A DNA stretch of 64,000 bases from Candidatus Kapaibacterium sp. (GCA_026390695.1 JAPLFL010000128.1:1-64000); one strand, 5' to 3'. Counted from the first letter of the stretch, positions 53,873 to 63,391 are shown. Numbers and translations: made by a program. The notes: generated from the letters alone by a model not told the origin.

Positions 53873-54427
53873 CTATGGAAATTGATTCTCAATTCTCAAA
53901 GCCGAATTCAATAATTCAATGTATAATTTCCTCGGTATCTCAATGGCTCCAAGATTATATGTATGTGTGCTTATAAATTGAGAATCAAGCAAGATAAATC
54001 CATTTTCCTTTAATATTTTAACTAAATGGTAAAATGCAGCTTTTGATGAATTTGTTACATTACTGAACATTGATTCACCAAAGAAAGCAGAACCAAGAGC
54101 AATTCCATAAAGCCCTCCGACAAGACTGCCATTTAACCATGTTTCAACAGAATGAGCTATACCAAGCCTATGTAAATCATTATATGAATCTATAATTTCA
54201 CGACTGATCCATGTTTCAGGTCGTTTGGCACAATTTTCAATAACTTCAGAGAAAGAACGATCAATATAGTATTCAAAATTTGTTTTTTTAAGATAAGTTC
54301 GCATTGATCGCGGCATTTTCAATCTATCTAATAAAAATATTGCGCGAATATTTGGAGAATACCATGAAATCTGACCTGTATCAGAATCTGCCATTGGAAA
54401 AAAACCTTTACAATAGGCTTCAATCAA
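53873..54427 (-). CDS. aat: Leucyl/phenylalanyl-tRNA-protein transferase
   Basis: A 184-residue enzyme of the N-degron pathway that adds Leu or Phe to proteins with N-terminal Arg or Lys. AYCKGFFPMAD, ISWYSPNIRAIF, SVETWLNGSLVGGLYGIALG and FFGESMFSNVTNSSK are diagnostic. The frame opens just upstream at a TAA with no ATG; the TTG at 54427 is the annotated start, but a few more residues from a non-ATG start are possible. A little shorter than the E. coli protein, it lacks the N-terminal domain part. Confidence 0.93.
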   Translation of the reverse strand: MIEAYCKGFFPMADSDTGQISWYSPNIRAIFLLDRLKMPRSMRTYLKKTNFEYYIDRSFSEVIENCAKRPETWISREIIDSYNDLHRLGIAHSVETWLNGSLVGGLYGIALGSAFFGESMFSNVTNSSKAAFYHLVKILKENGFILLDSQFISTHTYNLGAIEIPRKLYIELLNSALRIENQFP

Positions 54428-54485
54428 TATCTCGTGATTAATCGTATTTTGTGATTCTTTTTCCAGTTTAACTTATAACAAAAAA

Positions 54486-55160
54486 TTATAAAATTATTGC
54501 TTTCTGTCTTTCTGTCTGCAACCTATCATAATCATCCAGAAACTGCTTTAATCCTATGTCTGTTAAAGGATGACGAATGGATTGCATTAAAACATTATAA
54601 GGTACTGTTGCAATATGAGCACCGGCTTTGGCTGCCTCTATCAAATGAATCGGATTACGAATTGAAGCTGCAATTATTTGTGATTCATAACCCTGAACAT
54701 CCCATATTTCACAAATATCTTTAAGAACATTAATGCTATCAAAAGAAATATCATCTAATCTACCCATAAAGAGCGATACATAAGTCGCACCGGCATTCTC
54801 GGCTGCCATTGCCTGTGTTGGGCTAAAGATCAGTGTTAAATTTGTTGGGATATTCTGTTTCGATAAAATCTTGCAAGCTGCAAGACCTTCAGGTATCGTT
54901 GGAATTTTAATCGTAGCTTCAGGAAACCAGTCCAAAATATCTTCAGCTTCCTTGACCATTCCTTTGAAATCGGTTGAAATTACTTCAACAGATAAATGAC
55001 CCCCTACTAATTTGTGAATTTCTAAAATTCTTATTTTTGGATCAATGTGTGGGTCTTCTTTAGCTAAGAGAGATGGATTAGTAGTAACTCCTGAGATAAA
55101 CCCCAAAGCAGCGGCATGGCGGATATGATCGATATTTGCTGAATCAACATAAAATTGCAT
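54486..55160 (-). CDS. fsa: Transaldolase/fructose-6-phosphate aldolase family (TalC/MipB)
   Basis: A 224-residue TIM-barrel enzyme that transfers dihydroxyacetone units. MQFYVDSANIDHIRHAA, GVTTNPSLLAKE, the Schiff-base Lys85 in ATIKIPTIPEG and the SPTQAMAAENAGATYVS loop are diagnostic. The length matches the short TalC/FSA type. The second ATG (55158-55160) has better spacing to AAAGG than the first and is preferred; the difference is two residues. It may complete the non-oxidative pentose phosphate pathway. Confidence 0.93.
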   Translation of the reverse strand: MQFYVDSANIDHIRHAAALGFISGVTTNPSLLAKEDPHIDPKIRILEIHKLVGGHLSVEVISTDFKGMVKEAEDILDWFPEATIKIPTIPEGLAACKILSKQNIPTNLTLIFSPTQAMAAENAGATYVSLFMGRLDDISFDSINVLKDICEIWDVQGYESQIIAASIRNPIHLIEAAKAGAHIATVPYNVLMQSIRHPLTDIGLKQFLDDYDRLQTERQKAIIL

Positions 55161-55218
55161 TTTCATCCTTTTATAATTTTTACATACAAAAAATACAAAT
55201 TACGAAAATTCAATCAAA

Positions 55219-56178
55219 CTATCGTTTCTTTTCAGGTATATATGGTTTTGGTTTAAATTCTTTAAGTTCGATAATTCGTACCGGTGGTTGCGGTTTTACT
55301 TCTTCCTGCTTCACTTTTTTCTTACGGTAAGCTCTCAGTGAGTCCATTTTCCACGGATTTGCAGAATTTATTATCTCTGATTTAGTGATTTTCACATTAT
55401 TAACGACTGTTCCTTTGGGACCGAATTTTTCTAATAATTGTCCGTTACGCTTGAATTCGAGAGCTCCTGCATTTCCAACCGTTAAAATAAAATATTCTTT
55501 GGCAAAATACTTCCTGTCTGCTCCGGGCATCAGCCGAAGTTGTTCGTTTTTTTTACCATCAGTTTCAATTCTCATCCATGAAGTATCGGTTGCATGTACA
55601 TCCAGAGAAAGACTGTCAGTTGGTCCTTCAAAATATGCTACAACTTTTTTAGTTTGCATTTCAACTAAGCTTGAGTCAGTGCCAACAATTTTTTTTGTAT
55701 AAGAAGTTCCCGAATCAACGGGTATCACCAGTAAAAAAACAATTGCAAGCAGCCCTAATCCTATTCCCGAATAAATGATATAAGTAATTATCGTCTTCTT
55801 TTGAGGATTTTGTAAAAAATTTGCTTTATAAATGTTAAAATTTGGAAAACTGAAATTTGGAAAAATATAAACCTGCTTTTTTCCACTTTTTACTTTATGA
55901 TGTACCTGATTATCTTCGAGGGTTTTAGTCTGAATTGTTGGCTGTAGTTCTGCAAATTTGGAATTCAAATATTCACCGAACTGGGCTAAATCCAATTTCA
56001 GAAATTTGCAATAAGACTTGATAAAAGCCATCAAATAAACTTTTGTCATTATAGTAAAATCTTCATTCTCTAATGCTTCAATGACATGTGGACGGATTTT
56101 TAAACGCTCACAGACTTGATCTATCGATAAATTTAGCTTTTTACGAGAGTCACTTAATATTTTTCCGAAGTTTTCCAT
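55219..56178 (-). CDS. RodZ-like helix-turn-helix membrane protein
   Basis: A 319-residue protein with an N-terminal HTH_25 domain (about 5-72, LSIDQVCERLKIRPHVIEAL and FIKSYCKFLKLD), a basic linker, one membrane helix (about 133-158) and a periplasmic DUF4115 domain (about 195-270, with LDVHATDTSWMRIETDGK). This is the layout of the cell-shape factor RodZ, which links MreB to the membrane. The last ~50 residues are basic and Pro/Lys-rich. No mreB is in the window. Confidence 0.85.
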   Translation of the reverse strand: MENFGKILSDSRKKLNLSIDQVCERLKIRPHVIEALENEDFTIMTKVYLMAFIKSYCKFLKLDLAQFGEYLNSKFAELQPTIQTKTLEDNQVHHKVKSGKKQVYIFPNFSFPNFNIYKANFLQNPQKKTIITYIIYSGIGLGLLAIVFLLVIPVDSGTSYTKKIVGTDSSLVEMQTKKVVAYFEGPTDSLSLDVHATDTSWMRIETDGKKNEQLRLMPGADRKYFAKEYFILTVGNAGALEFKRNGQLLEKFGPKGTVVNNVKITKSEIINSANPWKMDSLRAYRKKKVKQEEVKPQPPVRIIELKEFKPKPYIPEKKR

Positions 56179-56316
56179 TTAATTCAAAATATATACTCAT
56201 TAATATAACCAAAACCACCAATTAATATAAGAAAAAAATGTGCCAGAGAATGATATTTTCATTATTTTTAGAGATTACTTTATGACAAATTTCATTATTA
56301 ACAAAACGACAATAAA

Positions 56317-57402
56317 ATGAATCGCCAAAATATATATTTATACTCTACAACATTCATGTTTTTAATTTTCTTTTCAATTCATAACTCTCAAGGTCAGGAT
56401 ACTTTAAGGAAGTTAAATAATTATTTTGATATTTCTCAAAATACGCGAAATATTTTACCATTATCAGAATTTACACTTGCCGGCCATCGCAGATTTCTTC
56501 CTGATGGAAGCTTACCAAATAAAGTAACAAATTTTAATCTACTTCCCACATCCATTGTGGTTGGATCAATTGCCGGACTTTTCCTTGTTCAGAAAAAAAT
56601 CCAGAAAAATATGTGGGGTGATCCTTTTCCATTCAAAGTAGCTGAAGATTATTATTATACTTTTTCTTTAGATAAAGGTGCTCATTTTTATATGACATAT
56701 ATTCCTTCCTATCTAACATCCGAATTATTTATGGAATGTGGAATGAGCTACGATGCTTCAGCTATTTGGGGTGCTATTACCGGTTTGGCCTATCTCAGTT
56801 ACATTGAAATAAACGATGGTCATAGCTATAATTTTGGGTTTTCCCCATCTGACTTCGGAGCAGATATATTAGGTTCAGGCTTCTTTTTGGCACAACATTA
56901 TTCCCCTTTTCTACAAAATTTCACTCCAAAATTTGAATATGTAGTGCCAAGCTGGATTGGACAGCAGCACAGAGATGATCCAGGTGGAAAGCCAAATCCT
57001 AATTTGATTTTTATTGATGATTACAGTACACATACTTGGTGGATGTCAGTAAACGTCCACAATCTATTACCCGAAAAAATTCAAAATTACTGGCCATCAT
57101 GGTTGGAATTAAGTTTTGGTTATGCAGTTTATAGTCTTATGGATCAACAGTACCTTCAGGATCCAAAAAAATATGATGATTTTAATGGTGTAGCTTATGG
57201 AAATCGCAAATTATTAATCGCTCTTGATTATAATTTATCAAAATTATTATTGGAACTATTTCCAAAACCAAACGGAACCCTTGGTTGGATCATTCAGACT
57301 CTGAACTATTACAAATTACCATCTCCGGTTTTGGAAATCGGCAAACAAACTAAATTTTATTTGATATACCCATTTCCATCACTTGGATCGTTTAAATTTT
57401 AA
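56317..57402 (+). CDS. DUF2279-family exported protein
   Basis: A 361-residue protein with a signal peptide (FLIFFSIHNSQGQ). LDKGAHFYMTYIPSYLTSEL and EINDGHSYNFGFSPSDFGAD carry the conserved residues of DUF2279, a YfiM-like family with helices across the membrane and unknown function. A C-terminal ~150-residue extension is beta-rich. It converges on thrS with 2 bp between the stop codons. Confidence 0.8.
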   Translation: MNRQNIYLYSTTFMFLIFFSIHNSQGQDTLRKLNNYFDISQNTRNILPLSEFTLAGHRRFLPDGSLPNKVTNFNLLPTSIVVGSIAGLFLVQKKIQKNMWGDPFPFKVAEDYYYTFSLDKGAHFYMTYIPSYLTSELFMECGMSYDASAIWGAITGLAYLSYIEINDGHSYNFGFSPSDFGADILGSGFFLAQHYSPFLQNFTPKFEYVVPSWIGQQHRDDPGGKPNPNLIFIDDYSTHTWWMSVNVHNLLPEKIQNYWPSWLELSFGYAVYSLMDQQYLQDPKKYDDFNGVAYGNRKLLIALDYNLSKLLLELFPKPNGTLGWIIQTLNYYKLPSPVLEIGKQTKFYLIYPFPSLGSFKF

Positions 57403-57404
57403 TT

Positions 57405-59324
57405 TTATATTTTCGTTAATTCCAAGTTCTTAAACATGTCAAACACTGCATCTACAGGCATCTGTCCAAGATCACCTTTACCATGCTGACGTACTGCAAG
57501 AGCATTTGCTTCAACTTCCTTTCCACCCACAATAAGAGCAAAAGGTATCTTCTGCTGCTCACTTTCAGCTATTTTTCTGTTTACTTTTTCACTACGTACG
57601 TCAATCTGAGCACGATAGCCTTCGCTTTCCAATCTGCTTAATATCGTTTTAGCAAATTCATACTGGTTCTCACCTATTGGAAGGACAGAAACCTGAACAG
57701 GAGCCAGCCAGAAAGGGAAATTCCCAGCATAATGTTCAATTAATATCGACATAAAACGCTCCATCGAACCGAAAGGTGCACGATGAATAATAACAGGTCT
57801 GTGTTTAGAGTTATCATCACCTGTATATTCAAGCTCAAAGCGGTCTGGCATTACGTAATCAATTTGAACGGTTCCAAGTTGCCATTTACGACCGATTGCA
57901 TCTTTAACGATAAAATCAATCTTAGGGCCATAGAATGACGCCTCTCCAATACCAATAAAATAGTTAAGACCAACTTCATCTGCCACTTCTTTTACAATTC
58001 GCTGTGAGGTTTCCCAAAGCTCATCACCACCGACATATTTATCCTTCTTATCATCTCGGAAAGACAGTCTGGTTGTGACATCCATGTTAAAAGTACTAAA
58101 AACAAGCTGCGTTAATTCAATACAATTTTTTACTTCATCCTTCAATTGTTCAGGAGTACAATAAATGTGAGCATCATCTTGAGTAAATCCACGGACACGT
58201 GTCAGACCGGTAAGCTCGCCGGATTGCTCATAGCGATAAACAGTTCCGAATTCTGCAAGACGAAGAGGCAGATCGCGATAGCTATGAGGTTTTGATGCAT
58301 AAACCTGATGATGGTGAGGACAGTTCATCGGTTTAAGCATATATTCTTCTTCTTCAACTTTAATAGGATCAAATTGAGAGTCCTTGTAATAAGGATAGTG
58401 GCCGGATGTCTTATACATATTAAGATTTCCGATATGAGGTGTAATAACTTCTTTGTAACCACGCTTTTTAAGCTCTCCTCTTAGGAAATCCTCTAATATA
58501 CGACGTACCGTTGTTCCTTTGGGAAGCCAAATAGGTAATCCAACACCGACAACAGGAGTTATAATAAACAATTCAAGTTCTCGTCCGAGTTTGCGGTGAT
58601 CGCGCTTTTCAGCCTCTTCACGCATCAGTAAGTATTCGTCCAGAGATTTTTTCTTGGGAAAACTTATTCCATATATACGGGTCATCATACCACGACTTGC
58701 ATCACCACGCCAATAAGCACCGGCAATGGAAAGAAGTTTAATAGCTTTTATATGTTTGGTATTCGGAATATGAGTCCCACGGCAGAGATCAATGAATTCA
58801 CCTTGTTTGTAAAAAGTTATTTCATCACCCTTCAATCCATCTAATAATTCAAGTTTATAACGATCTCCTACCTTAGTAAAATGATCTACAGCTTCATTCC
58901 AGGATATTTCAATTCTTGCATAATCGGATTCTTGCTTAACAAGTTCATTCATTTTTTTCTCAATTTTAGGGAGATCTTCGGCTGTAAGTTTGTAATCTCC
59001 GGGAATTTCCATGTCATAATAGAATCCATTTTCAATAGCTGGTCCAACTCCGAACTTAGCGCCTGGCCAAAGACTTTCGACAGCTTCAGCCATAAGATGA
59101 GAAGATGAATGCCAGAATATTTCTTTACCTTCATCGTCATCAAAAGTTAGAATTTTAATTACAGAGTCTTCATTTATTTTTCTTGATAAATCATAATGAA
59201 TTCCATTAACTATGATTCCAAGCGCATTTCGAGCTAATCCTTCGGAAATTGATTTGGCAATATCCATACCGGTCATGCCGTCAATAAATTCACGAACTGT
59301 TCCGTCTGGGAATGTAATTTTCAT
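57405..59324 (-). CDS. thrS: Threonyl-tRNA synthetase
   Basis: A 639-residue class II synthetase with the full architecture: TGS domain (about 1-62), editing domain (about 65-225, HSSSHLMAEAV at 72-82 and CRGTHIPNT), catalytic core (motif 2 RLAEFGTVYRYEQSGELTGL; motif 3 GSMERFMSILIEHY) and anticodon-binding domain (about 535-639). The zinc ligand Cys in MNCPHH is present. Its start and length are standard. Leader regulation was not evident. Confidence 0.98.
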   Translation of the reverse strand: MKITFPDGTVREFIDGMTGMDIAKSISEGLARNALGIIVNGIHYDLSRKINEDSVIKILTFDDDEGKEIFWHSSSHLMAEAVESLWPGAKFGVGPAIENGFYYDMEIPGDYKLTAEDLPKIEKKMNELVKQESDYARIEISWNEAVDHFTKVGDRYKLELLDGLKGDEITFYKQGEFIDLCRGTHIPNTKHIKAIKLLSIAGAYWRGDASRGMMTRIYGISFPKKKSLDEYLLMREEAEKRDHRKLGRELELFIITPVVGVGLPIWLPKGTTVRRILEDFLRGELKKRGYKEVITPHIGNLNMYKTSGHYPYYKDSQFDPIKVEEEEYMLKPMNCPHHHQVYASKPHSYRDLPLRLAEFGTVYRYEQSGELTGLTRVRGFTQDDAHIYCTPEQLKDEVKNCIELTQLVFSTFNMDVTTRLSFRDDKKDKYVGGDELWETSQRIVKEVADEVGLNYFIGIGEASFYGPKIDFIVKDAIGRKWQLGTVQIDYVMPDRFELEYTGDDNSKHRPVIIHRAPFGSMERFMSILIEHYAGNFPFWLAPVQVSVLPIGENQYEFAKTILSRLESEGYRAQIDVRSEKVNRKIAESEQQKIPFALIVGGKEVEANALAVRQHGKGDLGQMPVDAVFDMFKNLELTKI

Positions 59325-59424
59325 GTTTTTACAAATTTAATACTTACAAAACCTCAAAGTTAATAAAAATTTAGTAATTTGCCTTATTGATGGTCGTAAA
59401 TTTTAAAAACAATTTGGAATTAAT

Positions 59425-60204
59425 ATGTTAAAAAAAATAATTATTATATCATTTATCTTTTCTATTTTTTCATCTAAATATTTGAGTGCACAGGATAATT
59501 CATTAGATACTCTGAATTTCCAACAATCAGCTCCACAAGAAGAAGAAAAAGTTTATTTCGGAATAGGAATTGGCTACCATGGCAGCTTATTATTTGGTTC
59601 CACCCAAACCGTAAATGATAAATTAGCAATAGATAAATTTGGTTTTAGTTCAAAATTGGCTAACAGAATTTTTATGAATGGAATTGAAGGAACAATCATT
59701 ACATTCAAACCCAAGAATCTTAGATTATCAGTTTATTGGCAGAGTGGAAGCATTGGTATTAATGCCACCCAAAAAATTGCAGGTGTTGATTATAATAAAT
59801 ATGTAGATTACAGTGCCGGATTCACAGGATTAGGGCTAAGTTATGCTCTTATGCCGTTTAAATCTCTTGCAATATTACCATCATTGTCGGGAGGATTGGG
59901 GCGACTTTCAATTGAGAATTATCGCAGCAAATCAATGTCATGGGGCGATCTGAAACCTCCATCGGACACATTATCTTACATGATCAGAAGCGAGTGGAAT
60001 GGCTATTTCGTGGCTCCTGCTCTTAACATTGAATATGCAGTAACTGAATATTTAGTTGCCAAATTTTCTGCCATGTACTACTATAATTCAAAAGGTACTT
60101 GGAAGAATAATAACAATTTTGATCTCAAGGACGTCCCTTCAACCATAAACAACGATGGTCTGGCACTTCAGGTCGGGGTTTTCTTCGGATTATTTAATTA
60201 TTAG
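59425..60204 (+). CDS. Outer-membrane beta-barrel-like protein
   Basis: A 259-residue exported protein of unknown function. The signal peptide (IISFIFSIFSSKYLSAQ) precedes strand-like alternating segments with many Gly/Tyr/Ser residues, such as VYFGIGIGYHGSLLFGS and LALQVGVFFGLFNY at the end. This gives a small (8-10 strand) outer-membrane barrel by inference. It is close to the nucleotidyltransferase gene but is not functionally linked to it. Confidence 0.6.
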   Translation: MLKKIIIISFIFSIFSSKYLSAQDNSLDTLNFQQSAPQEEEKVYFGIGIGYHGSLLFGSTQTVNDKLAIDKFGFSSKLANRIFMNGIEGTIITFKPKNLRLSVYWQSGSIGINATQKIAGVDYNKYVDYSAGFTGLGLSYALMPFKSLAILPSLSGGLGRLSIENYRSKSMSWGDLKPPSDTLSYMIRSEWNGYFVAPALNIEYAVTEYLVAKFSAMYYYNSKGTWKNNNNFDLKDVPSTINNDGLALQVGVFFGLFNY

Positions 60205-60209
60205 AAAGA

Positions 60210-60707
60210 ATGAAACAGAGTGCTCTAACCCATATTATCAGCGAATTTGAATCCGAAAATATCAGGTATCTTATAGTTGGAGGATTAGCCGTTGTTTTTT
60301 ATGGTTATTTGAGATTAACAACTGATATCGACATAGTAATTGATTTTGAACAAAATAATATTGATAAAGCAATTGTAATTCTTAAAAAATTAGGCTACCA
60401 GCCACTTATTCCAGTGAATATTGATGATTTTGCTGATAGTGAAATTAGAAAAAAATGGATTGAAGAAAAGAATATCATTGTTTTTTCACTTATTAGTCAA
60501 AATTTTATTGAAACGCCAATTGATATTTTTGTTGATATTCCCTTTTGTTTTCATGAAGAATATAAAAATTTAGTCAGAGCAGAAATAGCATCAGGAGTTT
60601 TTGCAAACTTTTTATCTTATGAAAGATTAATCAAGATGAAACAGTTAAGCAACAGAGAGTTAGATATCTCTGACATTCAGCATTTGGAGCAACTTTATGG
60701 GAAATGA
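60210..60707 (+). CDS. Nucleotidyltransferase, possible toxin or antitoxin of an NTase pair
   Basis: A 165-residue protein with the polymerase-beta-like NTase core: VGGLAVVFYG (Gly24-Gly25) and TTDIDIVID (Asp39, Asp41). A possible third acidic residue lies in IDIFVDIPF. The length and composition match the AbiEii/DUF6036-type NTases that occur in toxin-antitoxin or phage-defence pairs. It starts 5 bp after the barrel gene and overlaps by 11 bp a 57-residue gene, an arrangement typical of a coupled two-protein module. Confidence 0.8.
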   Translation: MKQSALTHIISEFESENIRYLIVGGLAVVFYGYLRLTTDIDIVIDFEQNNIDKAIVILKKLGYQPLIPVNIDDFADSEIRKKWIEEKNIIVFSLISQNFIETPIDIFVDIPFCFHEEYKNLVRAEIASGVFANFLSYERLIKMKQLSNRELDISDIQHLEQLYGK

Positions 60708-60870
60708 CCAAATAGATTTCAAACAAGACTGGAAATATACAGACCCCGAAGAATGCAGAAAAGCACAACTGCTCGTAACTTCCAAAATTCCGTTTATACA
60801 AAAGCTTGAATGGTTAGAGCAGGCTCAGGAATTGATAGGATTTATGAGATCAAAAAGTATTAACAATTAA
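60697..60870 (+). CDS. Small partner protein of the nucleotidyltransferase, 57 aa
   Basis: An ORF too short for the track, with an ATG inside the last codons of the NTase gene (11-bp overlap). It encodes an acidic, helical 57-residue protein with DWKYTDPEECRKAQLLVTS and FIQKLEWLEQAQELIGFMR. Similar small Trp-, Glu- and Leu-rich proteins commonly follow NTase genes of this kind. The coupling supports a real gene; its function is unknown. Confidence 0.75.
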   Translation: MGNDQIDFKQDWKYTDPEECRKAQLLVTSKIPFIQKLEWLEQAQELIGFMRSKSINN

Positions 60871-60890
60871 AACGATAAAGTATAAATATT

Positions 60891-60954
60891 TGAGGCTGTC
60901 TTATAAGTAAAGTTTTTGGCAAAATTGTCAGAAACAACTTATAAGACAGCCTCA
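60891..60954. repeat. Perfect 18-bp inverted repeat (hairpin or MITE-like)
   Basis: TGAGGCTGTCTTATAAGT (60891-60908) and its exact reverse complement (60937-60954) enclose 28 bp. The end GACAGCCTCAAAA also occurs near 372-384. It could end the NTase pair's transcript or be a small non-autonomous element. Confidence 0.85.
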
Positions 60955-61058
60955 AAATAATACTCCAATTTAAACTAAATAAGACCCATATTCCCAATTA
61001 ATTGTAATTAAACATTAAATTTAATATTTACAAAATCAAATAGAGAATATATTTCCCC

Positions 61059-61700
61059 TTATTTCTTCAGTAATTTAAAAGCATGTGACCAGCTATTACG
61101 AGTAAAACCCGGAATGCACCATAACATGCAAAGAGGCTCTATAGCACGAGCGGCTTCTGCTCCACCCATGTCTTCGGCTTCCCAACCGAATTTACCTAAA
61201 ATACTTGTAACTTTTGCTTTAGCTTCAAAATTATTTCCGCATATAAACATAGAAGGTTTGATCCCGTTAAAATCAGGATTGACCATCAAAGCTGCACCCA
61301 CACTACTGAAAGCCTTTACAAAACTTGCTTCAGGAAATGAATTTTGTAATTGTTCCATTAATGATGAATTTAAATCCGTAAAAAAGTTAAGAACTCCATT
61401 AGTTGGCGCAACATCTGCTATAGGATTGGTAGTATCAATAATTAATTTCCCTTTTAAATTCACACTACCAGCCATATTTAAAGCGGATTCCGCACTGTTA
61501 CCCTTAACTGCAAGAACAACAATATCACCGAACTCCGCAGTCTGTGCGAAGGTTCCAATGAAACCACCTGATTGTTTCTGCCAATCCAAAAGTTTAGAAG
61601 AACTTCTTGTGCCAAGCATAACTTCGTGACCATTTGCCATGAAGCCTGTGGCTAAAGCCTGAGCGACCATTCCCGAACCGAGAATTCCTATTTTTATCAT
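61059..61700 (-). CDS. F420-dependent NADP reductase-like oxidoreductase
   Basis: A 213-residue protein with a Rossmann fold (IKIGILGSGMVAQALATGF) and the sequence of the NADPH:F420 oxidoreductase family (VMLGTRS, IIDTTNPIAD, FVKAFSSVGAALM). The ORF track starts 8 codons upstream; the ATG at 61698-61700 after TTGGAGATAAA is chosen. Members in bacteria without F420 act on other NADPH substrates, so the true substrate is unknown. It is a single gene. Confidence 0.85.
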   Translation of the reverse strand: MIKIGILGSGMVAQALATGFMANGHEVMLGTRSSSKLLDWQKQSGGFIGTFAQTAEFGDIVVLAVKGNSAESALNMAGSVNLKGKLIIDTTNPIADVAPTNGVLNFFTDLNSSLMEQLQNSFPEASFVKAFSSVGAALMVNPDFNGIKPSMFICGNNFEAKAKVTSILGKFGWEAEDMGGAEAARAIEPLCMLWCIPGFTRNSWSHAFKLLKK

Positions 61701-61906
61701 TTTATCTCCAAATAAGTAATTCAAAATAATTTAGAATGGTTTAAACGAATTAGTGTTAATATTATTTTTTGTTAATCAATAACTAATAAAATTTATATTT
61801 CTGGATTACAAGATTAAAATTCTGGTTTACAAGATTAAAATAATTTCAAATAATTATTATCCTGAATCTTCAATAATAATCTTTTAAATAATTAAATTTT
61901 TTAACT

Positions 61907-62722
61907 ATGAAAATCGCAACTGTACAAATTGCACCTATCTTCGGAGAGAAAGAGCATAATTTAAATACAATAATCAATTTAATCAATAATACTGAATGTG
62001 ACTTGATAATTTTCCCCGAACTTTGCACTACTGGCTATTCTTTCGCAGACAGGAATGAAACCGAGCAATATGCAGAATCATCTAAGGGTGATACTATTTC
62101 TATTCTTAGTAAAATGGCAATGGAACAAAATAAAATAATAATATTAGGATTTGCCGAAAAGGATGATCATCAATTATTCAACTCTGCAGCAGCACTGTTT
62201 CCGGATCAAAATTTAAACCGTATTTATCGTAAGTCTCATTTATTTTATCGAGAAAAATTTTGCTTTGATCCTGGTGATACAGGTTTTTTTGTTATAAACA
62301 ATCATGATCTTGATGTAAATATTGGTTTGATGATTTGTTATGATTGGCGTTTTCCGGAAGCTGCCCGTAGTCTTGGTTTATTAGGCGCAGACCTTATCGT
62401 ATGCCCTTCAAATCTGGTTACTGATGTATGGCATATATCAATGCCATCTCGAGCACTTGAAAATAAGGTATATCTTGCCTGTGTTAATCGCTTCGGCACC
62501 GAAAACCGAAATGGAGAATCATTATTATTCAAGGGTAAATCCGCAATCTACGATTATAATGGGAAAATTCTTGCTGAAGCTGCACCTGATGCAGAACAAA
62601 TCTTATTTGCTGATATTGATCCGATAAAAACAAGAGACAAATCTTTTAATCCATTTAATGATATTTTTAAAGATAGAAGAACAGACTTGTATCATAACAA
62701 TTCAATTGAGATTATTTCATAA
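61907..62722 (+). CDS. Nitrilase-superfamily carbon-nitrogen hydrolase
   Basis: A 271-residue enzyme with the complete Glu-Lys-Cys triad: Glu38 (FPELCTTGY), Lys109 (YRKSHLF) and Cys144 (MICYDWRFPE). The length and sequence resemble Nit/omega-amidase-type and N-carbamoyl hydrolases. The C-terminal DRRTDLYHNN region completes the fold. Its substrate is not decided. It is single and cytoplasmic. Confidence 0.93.
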   Translation: MKIATVQIAPIFGEKEHNLNTIINLINNTECDLIIFPELCTTGYSFADRNETEQYAESSKGDTISILSKMAMEQNKIIILGFAEKDDHQLFNSAAALFPDQNLNRIYRKSHLFYREKFCFDPGDTGFFVINNHDLDVNIGLMICYDWRFPEAARSLGLLGADLIVCPSNLVTDVWHISMPSRALENKVYLACVNRFGTENRNGESLLFKGKSAIYDYNGKILAEAAPDAEQILFADIDPIKTRDKSFNPFNDIFKDRRTDLYHNNSIEIIS

Positions 62723-62879
62723 TCAAAAATGAATCCCTTGATATCCCAAATATTTTTTTCATCAATATTTGACAATATTAATTAATATTCTGGGTTAATC
62801 TAAGATGAGGCTAACAATGTACCAATTTATGTTTATATACATATGATAGATCATTTTTAAATTTTTTTCAGGAGAACTT

Positions 62880-63311
62880 ATGGCTACCAATGGAATTACA
62901 GCCGCCAACACAGGTCTGAGTGCTTTTCAGACAATTGACCCGTCTCAAACACAACAAACTGGACCTACTCATCAACACCATAGACATGCTAACCGAACTG
63001 GGGATAATGGACAGGTACCAGATCCTACAAAATTTTTATCAATGTTGCAAAGTAAATTAGGATTGAACGATAATCAGGTTCTTGACTTAAAAAAATTGCT
63101 TCAAAAAGATTTTGATTCTCTGTCCGTAATTAAACCTACAAGTACTACAAATGGAACAAATTCATCAACTGGGACTGTTGCTAATTCTTCCGATAGGAAA
63201 AGTACTTTCACCAAGATAAATACTGATATTATGAGTGTACTAACTCCAGCTCAACAACAATCTTTCAATGTATTATTCAAAGGTAATGATAATGATGGAG
63301 ATGCGACCTGA
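62880..63311 (+). CDS. LTxxQ-like small protein without signal peptide
   Basis: A 143-residue protein of unknown function. GLNDNQVLDLKKLLQKDFDSL (about 60-80) and DIMSVLTPAQQQSFNVLF (about 115-132) have the shape of the LTxxQ motif of Spy/CpxP chaperones, but no signal peptide is visible. The N terminus is Thr/Gln-rich and has a His-rich HQHHRHAN patch (about 33-40), a possible metal site. CAGGAGAACTT is a good ribosome binding site. A terminator follows. Confidence 0.6.
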   Translation: MATNGITAANTGLSAFQTIDPSQTQQTGPTHQHHRHANRTGDNGQVPDPTKFLSMLQSKLGLNDNQVLDLKKLLQKDFDSLSVIKPTSTTNGTNSSTGTVANSSDRKSTFTKINTDIMSVLTPAQQQSFNVLFKGNDNDGDAT

Positions 63312-63353
63312 TATGTGCTGATAAAACAAAATTATTATTTGAATATCAAATAA

Positions 63354-63391
63354 AAAACTGCTCTAAATTGGCTTTCAGAGCAGTTTTTTTT
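63354..63391 (+). terminator. Intrinsic terminator after the LTxxQ-like gene
   Basis: AAACTGCTCT and AGAGCAGTTT form the stem around AAATTGGCTTTC, followed by T7. It can also end the convergent M24 peptidase transcript. Confidence 0.9.

Noticed and set aside
61114-61629. 171-residue plus-strand ORF
   Set aside because: Antisense to the F420-type oxidoreductase with a clear Rossmann motif.
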